DNA from: Gammaproteobacteria bacterium
GTDB lineage: Bacteria > Pseudomonadota > Gammaproteobacteria > Xanthomonadales > SZUA-36
Direction of reading: 5' to 3'
DNA length: 49,483 nucleotides
Assembly: GCA_024275935.1 (NCBI GenBank)
Contig: JAJRYF010000089.1
Span: forward strand, 1-49,483
The notes under the pieces were generated by a model. The model searched no databases. It was not told the origin of the DNA and was given only the letters and a program-made list of their open reading frames with translations. The number at the start of each line of letters is the position of its first letter. Position 1 is the stretch's first letter. The translations under genes and the position numbers were made by a program. Of this stretch, positions 1-6,847 are shown in pieces.

Positions 1-10
1 GCATGCATAA

Positions 11-223
11 ATGGCCAAAATCAAAATCAGTTCAAAAGTAGAGCAACGAGAATGGCAGGCGCTGCAGGCGATTGCGCATGAGTCAAATCAGAGTATTGCC
101 GGCGTACTTTCCGAAGCCGTTGCAGATTATGTGCGCAAGCGTAGGATCCGTCCGCAAGTTCTTTCTCATCTCGAAGACTCGATAAGTGAAAATGCGGAAC
201 TGGGGCAACGCCTTGCCGAATGA
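11..223 (+). CDS. Ribbon-helix-helix-like antitoxin paired with Doc toxin
   Basis: A 70-residue basic, helical protein directly upstream of a Doc-family toxin, with the toxin reading frame beginning inside its last ~30 nt. The N-terminus (KIKISSKVEQREWQALQAIA) has the alternating beta strand then helix pattern of ribbon-helix-helix DNA-binding antitoxins, and the C-terminal ~25 residues are charged, as in a toxin-binding tail. Inferred role: it neutralises the downstream toxin and autorepresses the operon. It begins 11 bases into the window, so the promoter is not visible and an upstream in-frame start cannot be excluded. Assignment as an antitoxin rests mainly on context; the fold is a guess from pattern. 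Confidence 0.6.
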   Translation: MAKIKISSKVEQREWQALQAIAHESNQSIAGVLSEAVADYVRKRRIRPQVLSHLEDSISENAELGQRLAE

Positions 224-602
224 TATCGTCCGGTTTCTATCATTGGACGAGGCCATTGCTATCCATGCACGCTTAATAGAGCGCTTTGGTGGTTCTGAGG
301 GCTTACGGGATCTTGGTATTCTGGAAAGTGCACTTTTTCGACCACAAACTGGGTACTATACGGACTTAGCACAAATGGCAGCCGCGCTTTTTGAGTCCTT
401 AATCATCAACCACGCCTTTGTTGATGGCAATAAGCGCGCTGCATATTTTATCAGCGATACTTTCCTGCGCCTTAATGGATGGCGTATTAAAGTGGACGCA
501 GATGCGGGTTATGCTTTTATAGTTGATTCGCTGGGGCTGGGTAAATGTGACTTTGAGCATATTTTGCCCTGGATTCAGGGGCAAATGGAAAAGCTAAAAT
601 AA
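192..602 (+). CDS. Doc/Fic-family toxin (death-on-curing)
   Basis: Doc toxins are Fic-fold enzymes; Phage P1 Doc phosphorylates EF-Tu and stops translation. The protein has the opening expected of the family (RFLSLDEAIAIHARLIERFGG, then RDLGILESAL) and the signature HAFVDGNKRAA, a match to the Doc/Fic core HxFx(D/E)xNKR with the catalytic His, the acidic residue, and the Asn-Lys-Arg anion hole all present. Length (~136 residues) is normal for Doc. It overlaps the upstream antitoxin by about 30 nt, suggesting translational coupling. GTG at 186 and ATG at 192 are both possible starts and no clear ribosome-binding site separates them; family homology only begins around residue 13. The key residues are intact, so the toxin looks functional. 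Confidence 0.85.
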   Translation: MRNWGNALPNDIVRFLSLDEAIAIHARLIERFGGSEGLRDLGILESALFRPQTGYYTDLAQMAAALFESLIINHAFVDGNKRAAYFISDTFLRLNGWRIKVDADAGYAFIVDSLGLGKCDFEHILPWIQGQMEKLK

Positions 603-615
603 CAAGGTAGTGAAA

Positions 616-750
616 CTACTTGAGATAAATATTCTTTCTATGACCAACTCTCACAACCAGAACGACCATAACTTCATCGCGCAACTCGCAAATTAACCGG
701 TAATCACCCAGATAGAGGCACGGTATGGTGTACGCGCAGGCACTCGACAT
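616..750 (-). pseudogene. C-terminal remnant of a RelE/ParE-family toxin
   Basis: On the minus strand an open stretch of 44 codons ends in [20 protein letters not shown] followed by [10 protein letters not shown] and a stop. This is the conserved C-terminal half of RelE/ParE toxins (pattern GDYRvIyei...vvvLrVGHRrevY). The N-terminal half, which should precede it at higher coordinates, is missing: upstream are a few unrelated codons and a hairpin. No antitoxin partner is present. It is therefore a decayed toxin fragment lying tail to tail with the Doc gene. The identification comes from the motif alone. Confidence 0.65.
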
Positions 751-778
751 GCTCCTCCAAAATAATTGCAGGAGCATG
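748..778. repeat. 9-bp inverted repeat (hairpin)
   Basis: Arms CATGCTCCT (748-756) and AGGAGCATG (770-778) are perfectly complementary around a 13-nt loop. It lies between the RelE remnant and the end of the DUF885 gene. On the minus strand a run of seven T precedes rather than follows it, so it is not a classic intrinsic terminator for the peptidase gene; it could stabilise the mRNA 3' end or mark the breakpoint that truncated the toxin. Confidence 0.5.
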
Positions 779-804
779 CATTTACCTACAACAAAAAAAT
801 CAAA

Positions 805-2670
805 TTATTGTGCCAGTGTATCTGCAATATACTCATTAATATATTGAGTCAATACATCCAAAGGAACTGGGCCATTCTTTAGCACTACTTCATGGAAATC
901 CCGAATATCGAATTTATCGCCTAGTGCGGTTTTTGCTTTTTCTCGTAGTTCCAGAATTTTCATCATGCCTATCTTATAAGCAGTTGCCTGCGATGCCATG
1001 ACAATATGGCGCTCAACCATCTTTACTGCGTCATTTCTTGAGTTAGGGGTGTTATTTGCATAGTATTCGATGCCTTGCTCGCGGCTCCATTCCATTGCAT
1101 GAATTCCTGTGTCTACCACCAAGCGACAAGCGCGCCACAGTTCCATAGCCAAGCGCCCAAAATTTGAATATGGATCACTATACATGCCTATTTCTTTTGG
1201 TAGAAATTCGGAATAAAGCCCCCAACCTTCAGTGTAGGCGGTAAAGCGTGCGAACTTTCTAAACTTAGGGATGCCTTCTAATTCCAACGCAATCGCCAGC
1301 TGCATATGATGACCAGGCAGGCCTTCGTGATAGGCTAGTGCTTCCATTTGGTAAATCGGCATGTTTTTCATCCGATATAAATTGGCATAATAAATACCCG
1401 GGCGAGTACCATCCATCGAAGGGATTTGATAAAAAGCTTTACCCGCAGATTTTTCTCTAAATGCTTCAACTGCTTTAACCGTTAGTTCAGCTTTTGGTTT
1501 CACAATAAACAGTTCATCTAAACGGGTCTTCATGGTGTCAATAAGGGCTGTTGCTTCGCTCAGGTATTTTGCTCTTCCATCGTCGGAGTCAGCATAATAA
1601 AATTGTTCATCTTCACGCATAAAAGTGAAAAACTTTTTAAGATCGCCATCAAAACCAACTGACTCTTTAATCAGTTCCATTTCCGCATGAATTCTGGTGA
1701 CTTCTGCTAGTCCTGCTTGATGAATTTGCTCAGCAGTCATATCCGTGGTGGTAGTGCGGGCAAGGGCAGTGTTATAAAAAGCCTGGCCATCAGGCAGCTT
1801 CCACACGCCATCTTGGGTGTCGGCTTTAGCGGCTATGAGTTTTACTGCTTTAATCAGGCTTTCATAGCCGGGTTTAACATTTTCTTTTAAGGCAGTAATT
1901 GCTCTGCTGATAAGTTGTTCTTTTTCAGCGGCATCTATATCCAATTGATTTACTTTCTTACTAAAGTCGGCCAGTAAAGTGCTGTCCTCACCAGCATCAA
2001 AGGGCGCGCCTTTGATAATATTCTCACTATCACTAATTACATATGGATAAACAAATTTCGGTGCAATTATGCCTTTCTCAGCACGAATATTTACACCTTC
2101 TATTACCTGACCAAACAGGACAGGGATAGCATTTAGTCGTGAAATATAGTCTTCGGCATCAGCAACTTCGTCGATTTTGTGCTGATTGATTAGTAGCGCT
2201 GGTGCTGCAGAGTGAAGTCCACGCATTTGGTTTAGCGGGTAATTATGAAAGCGCCATTTAAAGTCAGCGATCTGCTGTTGTAGGCCTTGTTGCATTAAAT
2301 CCAGGCTGACTTTTGTTTGCGGGTCGAGTTTGCTGGCGTCAATAGAATTTACTTTAGCTAGATTATCTTTGGCAATTTGCAAACCTTCCTGTGCCCACTC
2401 TTCGGATAAATCATCCCATTTATCTTGATCATCTTTGATGCCAAGAAAAGATTGAGTAGTAGGGCTGCGTTTCACCGCCTGCATAAAAATTTCTTCAAAT
2501 AACTCATTAGCTTTATCGGCTTCAGTTGCTGAATCAGTGGCGGTTTCAGCAATGAGTTCTGAAGCAGCTTGGCTTTGGGCGGCCTGATTAGCTGGTTCAA
2601 CTTGTTCGCTACAAGCACTTATGGTGATTAACAAGCTAAGGACAGAAAGGGTTTTGAATAGCTTAAACAT
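805..2670 (-). CDS. DUF885-family metallopeptidase-like lipoprotein
   Basis: A 621-residue exported lipoprotein: hydrophobic signal with a lipobox ending at Cys20 (ITISAC), then a low-complexity Ala/Glu/Thr linker. The rest matches the DUF885 family, predicted zinc-dependent peptidases. The diagnostic segment AYHEGLPGHHMQ (HEGLPGHH at residues 448-455) supplies the HE..H metal-binding pattern, and TAYTEGWGLYSE (Glu481) follows ~30 residues later as in the family. Inferred role: a periplasmic or outer-membrane-anchored peptidase supporting peptide use; the substrate is unknown. ATG is preceded by an AGGA ribosome-binding site about 7 nt upstream. It stands alone between toxin-antitoxin genes. 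Confidence 0.85.
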   Translation of the reverse strand: MFKLFKTLSVLSLLITISACSEQVEPANQAAQSQAASELIAETATDSATEADKANELFEEIFMQAVKRSPTTQSFLGIKDDQDKWDDLSEEWAQEGLQIAKDNLAKVNSIDASKLDPQTKVSLDLMQQGLQQQIADFKWRFHNYPLNQMRGLHSAAPALLINQHKIDEVADAEDYISRLNAIPVLFGQVIEGVNIRAEKGIIAPKFVYPYVISDSENIIKGAPFDAGEDSTLLADFSKKVNQLDIDAAEKEQLISRAITALKENVKPGYESLIKAVKLIAAKADTQDGVWKLPDGQAFYNTALARTTTTDMTAEQIHQAGLAEVTRIHAEMELIKESVGFDGDLKKFFTFMREDEQFYYADSDDGRAKYLSEATALIDTMKTRLDELFIVKPKAELTVKAVEAFREKSAGKAFYQIPSMDGTRPGIYYANLYRMKNMPIYQMEALAYHEGLPGHHMQLAIALELEGIPKFRKFARFTAYTEGWGLYSEFLPKEIGMYSDPYSNFGRLAMELWRACRLVVDTGIHAMEWSREQGIEYYANNTPNSRNDAVKMVERHIVMASQATAYKIGMMKILELREKAKTALGDKFDIRDFHEVVLKNGPVPLDVLTQYINEYIADTLAQ

Positions 2671-2848
2671 GGAGATTCCTGATATTGTTTAGGAAAAATA
2701 AAGGCTAAATTTAGCCGATGATACTAACACGAATAGGGTCGGTAAGTTGCCCGATATATTGTAAAGAAGGGCGTAAGAAGGACTAGGGTGACCATTGTGG
2801 GCTGGTTATATATGGCTGCAATAATTTAATTCAGTATACAAGTCCAAA

Positions 2849-3256
2849 TTAGGGCACTAAGACTTGCACGCCAGGAATTTTCTCAAAATCACGCGAATTA
2901 CTCGTTAGCACGGGATATCCATAGGCAATAGCGGTTGCCGCTATTTGCAGGTCGTGTACACTCGCGCCCGTTTTCTTTCTGGGTTTAATAAAAGCCGAGT
3001 AAATTCGTGCATATACACGCGCCACCTGTTGATTAAAAGATAGGCAAGGCACGACAGCAACAATATTTTCGACAAAAACTTCTCGGGTTATTCTGCTGGG
3101 CTCATTAGTGGCTAGGTGCACACCCATGTAAAGCTCCGCAACACTAACAGCCGCAATAAAAGTATCGCCATATTCGGTGAATTTTTCCAAAGCCGATAAT
3201 TCATAACGGCCATTTTCGAGCGCTATAAATACATTGGTATCAATAATCAATCCCAT
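2849..3256 (-). CDS. VapC-like PIN-domain toxin
   Basis: PIN-domain ribonuclease toxin of 135 residues, the usual VapC length. The acidic metal-binding set is complete: Asp6 in LIIDTNVFIALE, Glu41 in SVAELYMG, Asp102 in VHDLQIAATAIAYG and Asp123 in NSRDFEKIPG. VapC proteins typically cleave tRNA or rRNA. The start codon lies inside the end of the upstream Phd-like gene (10-nt overlap), so the pair is one translationally coupled operon. Nothing suggests inactivation. Confidence 0.88.
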   Translation of the reverse strand: MGLIIDTNVFIALENGRYELSALEKFTEYGDTFIAAVSVAELYMGVHLATNEPSRITREVFVENIVAVVPCLSFNQQVARVYARIYSAFIKPRKKTGASVHDLQIAATAIAYGYPVLTSNSRDFEKIPGVQVLVP

Positions 3257-3531
3257 GGGTTGGCAGCCAGTGGAGTATTTTTCCGAATGGTTTCTAAGTC
3301 TTCAGAAAAACGCTGAGCGTCGCCCGCATTCAAGCTGGGCATATAAGCAAGCAAGCGAATTAACCCCTGCATGGATAAACCCGTCAGAGGAGGCGGCGCT
3401 AACTGTGCGATCACTCTGGTACCCTTGGTTATTAGTACAGTGTTTCTGGAGATGCGCACATCATCAATAGTTTGCGCCATATTACGCGCCAACTCAGTTG
3501 CAGAAATTTGTTGAGCTTCATGGGTTCGCAT
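3247..3531 (-). CDS. Phd/YefM-like antitoxin of the VapC pair
   Basis: A 94-residue protein with the N-terminal pattern of Phd/YefM antitoxins: ISATELARNMAQTIDDVRIS, then NTVLITKGTRVIAQLAPPP, corresponding to the helix and strand dimerisation/DNA-binding module. The C-terminal half is the presumed toxin-binding tail. It is first in a two-gene operon with the VapC-like toxin. A perfect 7+7 inverted repeat lies 33-49 nt upstream of the start and is the likely operator for autorepression. Pairing a Phd-type antitoxin with a PIN toxin is common. Confidence 0.8.
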   Translation of the reverse strand: MRTHEAQQISATELARNMAQTIDDVRISRNTVLITKGTRVIAQLAPPPLTGLSMQGLIRLLAYMPSLNAGDAQRFSEDLETIRKNTPLAANPWD

Positions 3532-3563
3532 TGATATTGCCTTTTTTATGCATAATTCATACT

Positions 3564-3580
3564 ATACATATAATATGTAT
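3564..3580. promoter_or_regulatory. Palindromic operator candidate for phd-vapC
   Basis: ATACATA-TAA-TATGTAT is a perfect inverted repeat with a 3-nt centre, in an AT-rich stretch just upstream of the Phd-like gene. Its position fits autoregulation by the antitoxin-toxin complex; the binding itself is inferred. Confidence 0.5.
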
Positions 3581-3655
3581 TATTTACAATCTAAAAACAG
3601 TGAGTTCCCAAAAGGCCTCGACCATGGGGAATATGTGGTGAGCGCCCGCATCCAT

Positions 3656-3684
3656 TTGACAATGGTTCTCATTTGCATTTAAAT
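3656..3684 (+). promoter_or_regulatory. bfd promoter overlapped by a Fur-box-like site
   Basis: A perfect -35 TTGACA (3656-3661), a 17-bp spacer and a -10-like TTAAAT (3679-3684) precede bfd. The 19 bases at 3658-3676 match the Fur consensus GATAATGATAATCATTATC at 13 of 19 positions by eye. Fur bound here would block RNA polymerase, consistent with iron-repressed bfd known from other proteobacteria. Confidence 0.5.
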
Positions 3685-3713
3685 ACTCATAGTTCCCAAT
3701 GGTATTTAAGTTC

Positions 3714-3926
3714 ATGTATGTTTGTATTTGTAATGCGGTCAACGAAAAAGCGGTGCTGGCGGCTATTGCTGAGGGTGCGATGAGTGTTCAGGACCTGCAA
3801 GTGGCCACTGGCCTGGCTACAGATTGCGGGAAGTGTGCGGTGGAAGCTACCCGAATGCTGCACTTGTATGCCAATGGTGACTCAGCCACAGCAAGCCCCC
3901 GCCAACTACTAACCATTGTTGGTTAA
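3714..3926 (+). CDS. bfd: Bacterioferritin-associated ferredoxin
   Basis: Bfd is a small [2Fe-2S] protein that binds bacterioferritin and passes electrons to its haem so that stored ferric iron is released. The 70-residue product starting MYVCICNAVNEK has the family's cluster ligands: Cys4 and Cys6 (C-x-C) and Cys38 and Cys41 (DCGKC). ATG at 3714 is chosen because Bfd proteins begin MYVC; an in-frame ATG at 3699 would add five residues with no better ribosome-binding site. It lies just upstream of bfr on the same strand, the partner of its product, behind a Fur-box-like promoter. Confidence 0.92.
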   Translation: MYVCICNAVNEKAVLAAIAEGAMSVQDLQVATGLATDCGKCAVEATRMLHLYANGDSATASPRQLLTIVG

Positions 3927-3933
3927 AAAATCC

Positions 3934-3961
3934 CTCACAATACGCAGTATGAGCATATAAT
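3934..3961 (+). promoter_or_regulatory. Candidate bfr promoter
   Basis: A perfect -10 hexamer TATAAT (3956-3961) lies 36 nt before the bfr start, with a weak -35-like CTCACA (3934-3939) 16 bp upstream. It would let bfr be transcribed independently of the iron-repressed bfd. Confidence 0.4.
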
Positions 3962-3997
3962 GGGGCTTCTTAAAGCTTCCAGACTCAGGGCACGCAT

Positions 3998-4462
3998 ATG
4001 AAAGGCGATAGCAAGGTTATTGAGCACCTTAATCAGGCACTATTTAACGAATTGATAGCAATCAATCAGTATTTTCTGCACTCGCGGATATTTCAGGACT
4101 GGGGTTTGACAGTATTAGCGGCTAAAGAGCGGGAAGAATCAATTGATGAGATGAAACATGCTGACCAGTTGATTGATCGCATTTTGTTTCTTGAGGGTAT
4201 GCCGAATATGCAAAACCTGGGGCGTTTACGGATAGGTGAAACTACCAAGGAAATGCTTGAAGGCGATCTGGCGTTGGAAATGGATGCTATCCCAGACCTG
4301 AAGTCGGGCATTGCTTATTGTGAGTCGGTACAGGACTTTACCAGCCGGGATCTTCTCAGAAGTATTCTAGATTCTGAAGAAGAGCATGTAGACTGGCTGG
4401 AAACCCAACTGGATTTAATCGAGCGGGTAGGTGAGCAAAACTACCAGCAGTCACAAATTTAA
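3998..4462 (+). CDS. bfr: Bacterioferritin
   Basis: A 154-residue bacterioferritin, the haem-containing 24-mer iron store. The ferroxidase centre is complete: Glu18, Tyr25, Glu51, His54, Glu94, Glu127 and His130 all fall at the standard positions. Met52, the axial haem ligand supplied by each subunit of a dimer, is present in EMKHAD. It lies 71 nt downstream of bfd with its own TATAAT. With bfd and the following sufT it forms an iron/Fe-S homeostasis cluster. An intact, ordinary member of the family. Confidence 0.95.
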   Translation: MKGDSKVIEHLNQALFNELIAINQYFLHSRIFQDWGLTVLAAKEREESIDEMKHADQLIDRILFLEGMPNMQNLGRLRIGETTKEMLEGDLALEMDAIPDLKSGIAYCESVQDFTSRDLLRSILDSEEEHVDWLETQLDLIERVGEQNYQQSQI

Positions 4463-4486
4463 GATTTCTTATAAGCAATAGCAAAA

Positions 4487-5038
4487 ATGTACAGCCAATC
4501 TTCTGAACCGGTGCGCTTTGAGCGCGACTGCGATGTGGTGATGATTCCTACTGGGGATCATCTCAGTATCCCTGCGGGTACTCCTGGGTATATTACCCAA
4601 TCGTTGGGTGGTTCTTTTACGGTTTTTGTTGATGGCAACCTGTTCCGGATTGCCGGTATTGATGCCGATGCCATTGGTAAACAACCAGTGCTACCACCTA
4701 CCCTAGACCTAGATGCCAGTGATACTGATGTTGAGGAACTGATGTGGGCGCAGATAAGAACCTGTTACGACCCCGAAATTCCAGTCAATATCGTTGATCT
4801 TGGGTTAATCTATACCGCTACCTTGAAACGCAGTAAACCCGGTCACCGAAACGCCCATATTCAAATGACTTTAACCGCACCAGGCTGCGGCATGGGCGAG
4901 ATTATTGTTGATGATGTACGCTCCAAGGTGGCCTTGATCCCCACTATCGACAAAGTTGATGTAGAGCTGGTTTTCGACCCCCCTTGGAATACCAGTATGA
5001 TGTCTGAAGTTGCCCGTCTGGAAACTGGTTTGTTGTAA
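4487..5038 (+). CDS. sufT: SufT-like Fe-S assembly protein (MIP18/DUF59)
   Basis: A 183-residue protein with two parts. Residues ~1-75 carry the SufT-specific N-terminal segment (VMIPTGDHLSIPAGTPGYIT). Residues ~85-180 form a MIP18/DUF59 domain with the typical DPEIPVNIVDLGLIY and TAPGCGMGEIIVDDV signatures, including the conserved reactive Cys of PGCGM, and VELVFDPPWN near the end. SufT proteins help mature Fe-S enzymes, particularly under heavy demand or iron limitation. It begins 24 nt after bfr and is probably co-transcribed with it, which fits an iron/Fe-S role. The ribosome-binding site is weak. Confidence 0.85.
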   Translation: MYSQSSEPVRFERDCDVVMIPTGDHLSIPAGTPGYITQSLGGSFTVFVDGNLFRIAGIDADAIGKQPVLPPTLDLDASDTDVEELMWAQIRTCYDPEIPVNIVDLGLIYTATLKRSKPGHRNAHIQMTLTAPGCGMGEIIVDDVRSKVALIPTIDKVDVELVFDPPWNTSMMSEVARLETGLL

Positions 5039-5111
5039 AGCCCATATGCTAGGGTGCTGGCGTATTTTGCTTGCCTCACTCTACAAGTGACCGCTGTTTT
5101 GGGCAGTAGCA

Positions 5112-5146
5112 TTGACAAATCCCCCCCCCCCCCCCCATGGTAGGGT
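5112..5146 (+). promoter_or_regulatory. Promoter-like region with a poly-C spacer
   Basis: A perfect -35 TTGACA (5112-5117) is followed by AAT, sixteen C and then ATGGTAGGGT. The nearest -10-like hexamer, TAGGGT (5141-5146), is 23 bp away. A tract of about 10 C would bring the spacer to the optimal 17. Variable C or G tracts between -35 and -10 are a known phase-variation device (porA and fetA in Neisseria). The -10 is weak, so promoter status is inference. Confidence 0.35.
5121..5136. repeat. Homopolymer tract of 16 C
   Basis: Sixteen consecutive C in the intergenic region between sufT and a small exported protein. It is the longest homopolymer I noticed in the window and is out of keeping with the moderate GC content. 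Such tracts slip readily during replication and are also prone to sequencing and assembly length errors, so the exact length is uncertain. Confidence 0.9.
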
Positions 5147-5197
5147 TGTTCTGCCAAATGACTTGGCTTTCAATTCAATAGGAATATGGAGATTCAT

Positions 5198-5398
5198 ATG
5201 CGTAAAATTCTAGCTATTGCCGTCGTTATTATCTCGCTGGCGGGTCTTACATTCTCACAAAGTGCCTTGGCCAATCTTTCTACGGTTTGTTTCGGTGGGA
5301 ACCTTTATATGGTTGCTTCCGAACTCAATGATAGTGGTCAATGGGTACAGACGATTACTCTTATCGAAAGTAACTCGCTCCAGTGCATGGTGCTTTAA
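5198..5398 (+). CDS. Small exported protein, unknown function
   Basis: Not a family I recognise. The 66-residue product begins MRKILAIAVVIISLAGLTF, a clear signal peptide, with likely cleavage after ALA at residue 25, leaving a mature peptide of ~41 residues. It has just two cysteines (Cys31 and Cys63), so a single disulfide closing most of the mature peptide is possible. ATG at 5198 is chosen because TGGAGA sits 5-10 nt upstream; ATG at 5186 would add MEIH before the basic signal start. It lies 61 nt downstream of the C16 tract and is followed by a strong hairpin, so it may be a single-gene transcription unit. Confidence 0.6.
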   Translation: MRKILAIAVVIISLAGLTFSQSALANLSTVCFGGNLYMVASELNDSGQWVQTITLIESNSLQCMVL

Positions 5399-5467
5399 TA
5401 GTAAGATAGTAAATGTACTACGCAGCATCCCTATTTTTGGTTTTGTGGTTGCTGTGAGTATGAAATT

Positions 5468-5502
5468 ACACTGCCCTGGAAGAAACAGCTCCAGGGCAGT
5501 GT
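5468..5502 (+). terminator. Strong hairpin, probable terminator
   Basis: ACACTGCCCTGGA (5468-5480) and TCCAGGGCAGTGT (5490-5502) pair perfectly over 13 bp around a 9-nt loop. Only a weak T-rich tail follows (TATAAAGTTCTGTTT). It lies 70 nt after the small exported protein gene and before the next gene, as expected for a terminator. Confidence 0.6.
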
Positions 5503-5558
5503 TATAAAGTTCTGTTTAAAGCTGGCGGCAGCAGGCCAAAAGTGCTTGAGTGGTGGCT

Positions 5559-6083
5559 ATGAAGATACTTTTCAAGATTATTGTATTGGCGCTGGCGCTG
5601 GTATTTACAGCACCTGTGAGTGCTAAAAGCGATATTATCGTTGTTAACCGGTCAGAGCTGGGAAAATACTGGGAGCATAAACGCCCGCGGAAATCGCGTT
5701 CAAACCCGGAAGGGGTAGCGATACTTAGAGTTGAGGTCAAAGGTGCAGAGCGGTTCCATAAAAAAAAAGATAGTTGTGTGGGGTATGTCTATTTAATCAA
5801 TAAAAGCGGTAGTACGGAGGCATTCCGTGTGATTAGTGCATACCCTGATGATAAATTAGTGAAATTTCATGCTCGGAAAGTAAAAGGGTATCGGTTTACC
5901 GCTACCCCGACTAATCCCGAAAAAAAACCAGTCTATACTTATGGTGTTTATACTACCCCCAATGCAAAATCAGTGGCGGTCTTTGAATCTCCAGAGTTTC
6001 GGGAAGCCGTCGAAAGAACCGCCAAAATATGCCGCAAAAGCCTTGATGAATATATCCAGCAGGTATTAACCCAAGCAGGTTGA
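5559..6083 (+). CDS. Exported protein, possible TonB C-terminal-like fold
   Basis: A 174-residue protein with a signal peptide (MKILFKIIVLALALVFTAPV, cleavage near residue 22 after SA). The segment GVAILRVEV... VISAYPDDKLVKFHARKVKG... TPTNPEKKPVYTYGVYT has the strand-helix-strand order of TonB/TolA C-terminal domains (cf. GxVxLxFxI... A...AVkkWrFkPA...GkPV), but no TonB membrane/proline-rich region is present, so it is not a TonB energiser. Two cysteines (in DSCVGY and KICRK) may form a disulfide. ATG at 5559 is preferred to the GTG codons just upstream because it starts the signal peptide directly. The fold suggestion is weak; otherwise hypothetical. Confidence 0.5.
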   Translation: MKILFKIIVLALALVFTAPVSAKSDIIVVNRSELGKYWEHKRPRKSRSNPEGVAILRVEVKGAERFHKKKDSCVGYVYLINKSGSTEAFRVISAYPDDKLVKFHARKVKGYRFTATPTNPEKKPVYTYGVYTTPNAKSVAVFESPEFREAVERTAKICRKSLDEYIQQVLTQAG

Positions 6084-6207
6084 TTTTAACCATGTTAACT
6101 CATGAATGAGCTGGGTCGTTTTTTTCATCGCCCTGAGCCGACACGCGCATCCGTGTGCTCCCCCGGCATTTGTGCTTTCTGCACTGCAAGCGCGAACACA
6201 AAATCAT

Positions 6208-6336
6208 GTCATCCCGGAAGCGCGAGTAGCGCTGTCCGGGATCCAGTTTATTGGAAAGCGGTTGGTTGCCGTGGTCGCTACAGTTTGCCCAACCAGCCTG
6301 GATTCCGGGTTCGGCTATTCGCCGCCCCGGAACGAC
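6208..6336. repeat. REP-like doublet (two inverted 38-nt units)
   Basis: Unit 1 (6208-6245) starts GTCATCCCGG and ends CCGGGATCCA; unit 2 (6299-6336) is the same type inverted, starting TGGATTCCGG and ending CCGGAACGAC. Each folds into a hairpin with a conserved GAGTA/GAATA-type loop, and base changes between the units are compensated across the stem. A nearly identical unit occurs at 26660-26697 in this window. These are the hallmarks of a REP/BIME-type dispersed repeat. The stretch 6084-6451 holds no convincing gene. Confidence 0.8.
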
Positions 6337-6451
6337 AGGGTGGGATTTGCCCCAGACGAAGGTAACGCCACCCCGACGATTGCCAAAAAGATTCTCTTTT
6401 CAATAAAACCTTCCCCATGTTAGAATCCATCCCCCGGCAGTTTTACTTGCC

Positions 6452-6797
6452 GGATTAGTTTCAGGTGATGTTCTGGGTAACCAGACATTGAAACGGGAAG
6501 CCGGTGAAAATCCGGCACTGCCCCCGCAACGGTAAGCGGTGTAAAGCGGTACCGGGAGCCTGTCCGAGAATGAAAGCCTACTGCGAAAAATTCATTTTGG
6601 TCATATTTCCCGTTCATTTTCGTTAAATAGAATGTCTATTTGCCTCAAATGAACGGAAAATCTGCCTCAAAATGACTTTTCCTCGCTACGGCCCTAATTC
6701 TCGGGCAGGCTCCAATGCCACTGTGAGAGATACTTCATGGGAAGGCGTACTGCCAATACATTCATCGCAAGTCCGGAGACCGGCCTGATTTATTGAA
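6452..6797 (+). promoter_or_regulatory. Cobalamin riboswitch (interrupted by an insertion)
   Basis: The conserved cobalamin-aptamer blocks are present in order: GGTGAAAATCCGGCACTGCC continuing into CCCGCAACGGTAAG (about 6502-6536), GCCACTGTG (6717-6725), GGGAAGG (6739-6745) and the B12-box-like AGTCCGGAGACCGGCCT (6770-6786). Adenosyl- or aquo-cobalamin binding normally represses B12-uptake genes, and btuB follows directly. A canonical aptamer is about 200 nt; here it spans ~345 nt because a 159-bp self-complementary element sits between the second and third blocks, in a peripheral variable arm. Confidence 0.93.
6555..6713. mobile_element. MITE-like palindromic insertion within the riboswitch
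   Basis: A 159-bp element bounded by inverted repeats GGAGCCTGTCCGAGAA (6555-6570) and TTCTCGGGCAGGCTCC (6698-6713), matching at 15 of 16 positions. Inside, further nested arms pair (TCATTTTG/CAAAATGA, CCGTTCATTT/AAATGAACGG, AAATAGA/TCTATTT), so the whole element is one long imperfect hairpin. It has no coding capacity, as expected for a MITE or ERIC-like repeat. No clear target-site duplication is visible. Confidence 0.7.
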
Positions 6798-6847
6798 TGG
6801 CGTATCGCGGCGGGCGATCACAGTCTTATGTGCATTTCTAGACTGTC

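Noticed and set aside
6102-6423. Overlapping frames of 87-105 codons after the exported protein
   Set aside because: They run through the REP-like doublet, have repeat-derived composition and lack ribosome-binding sites.
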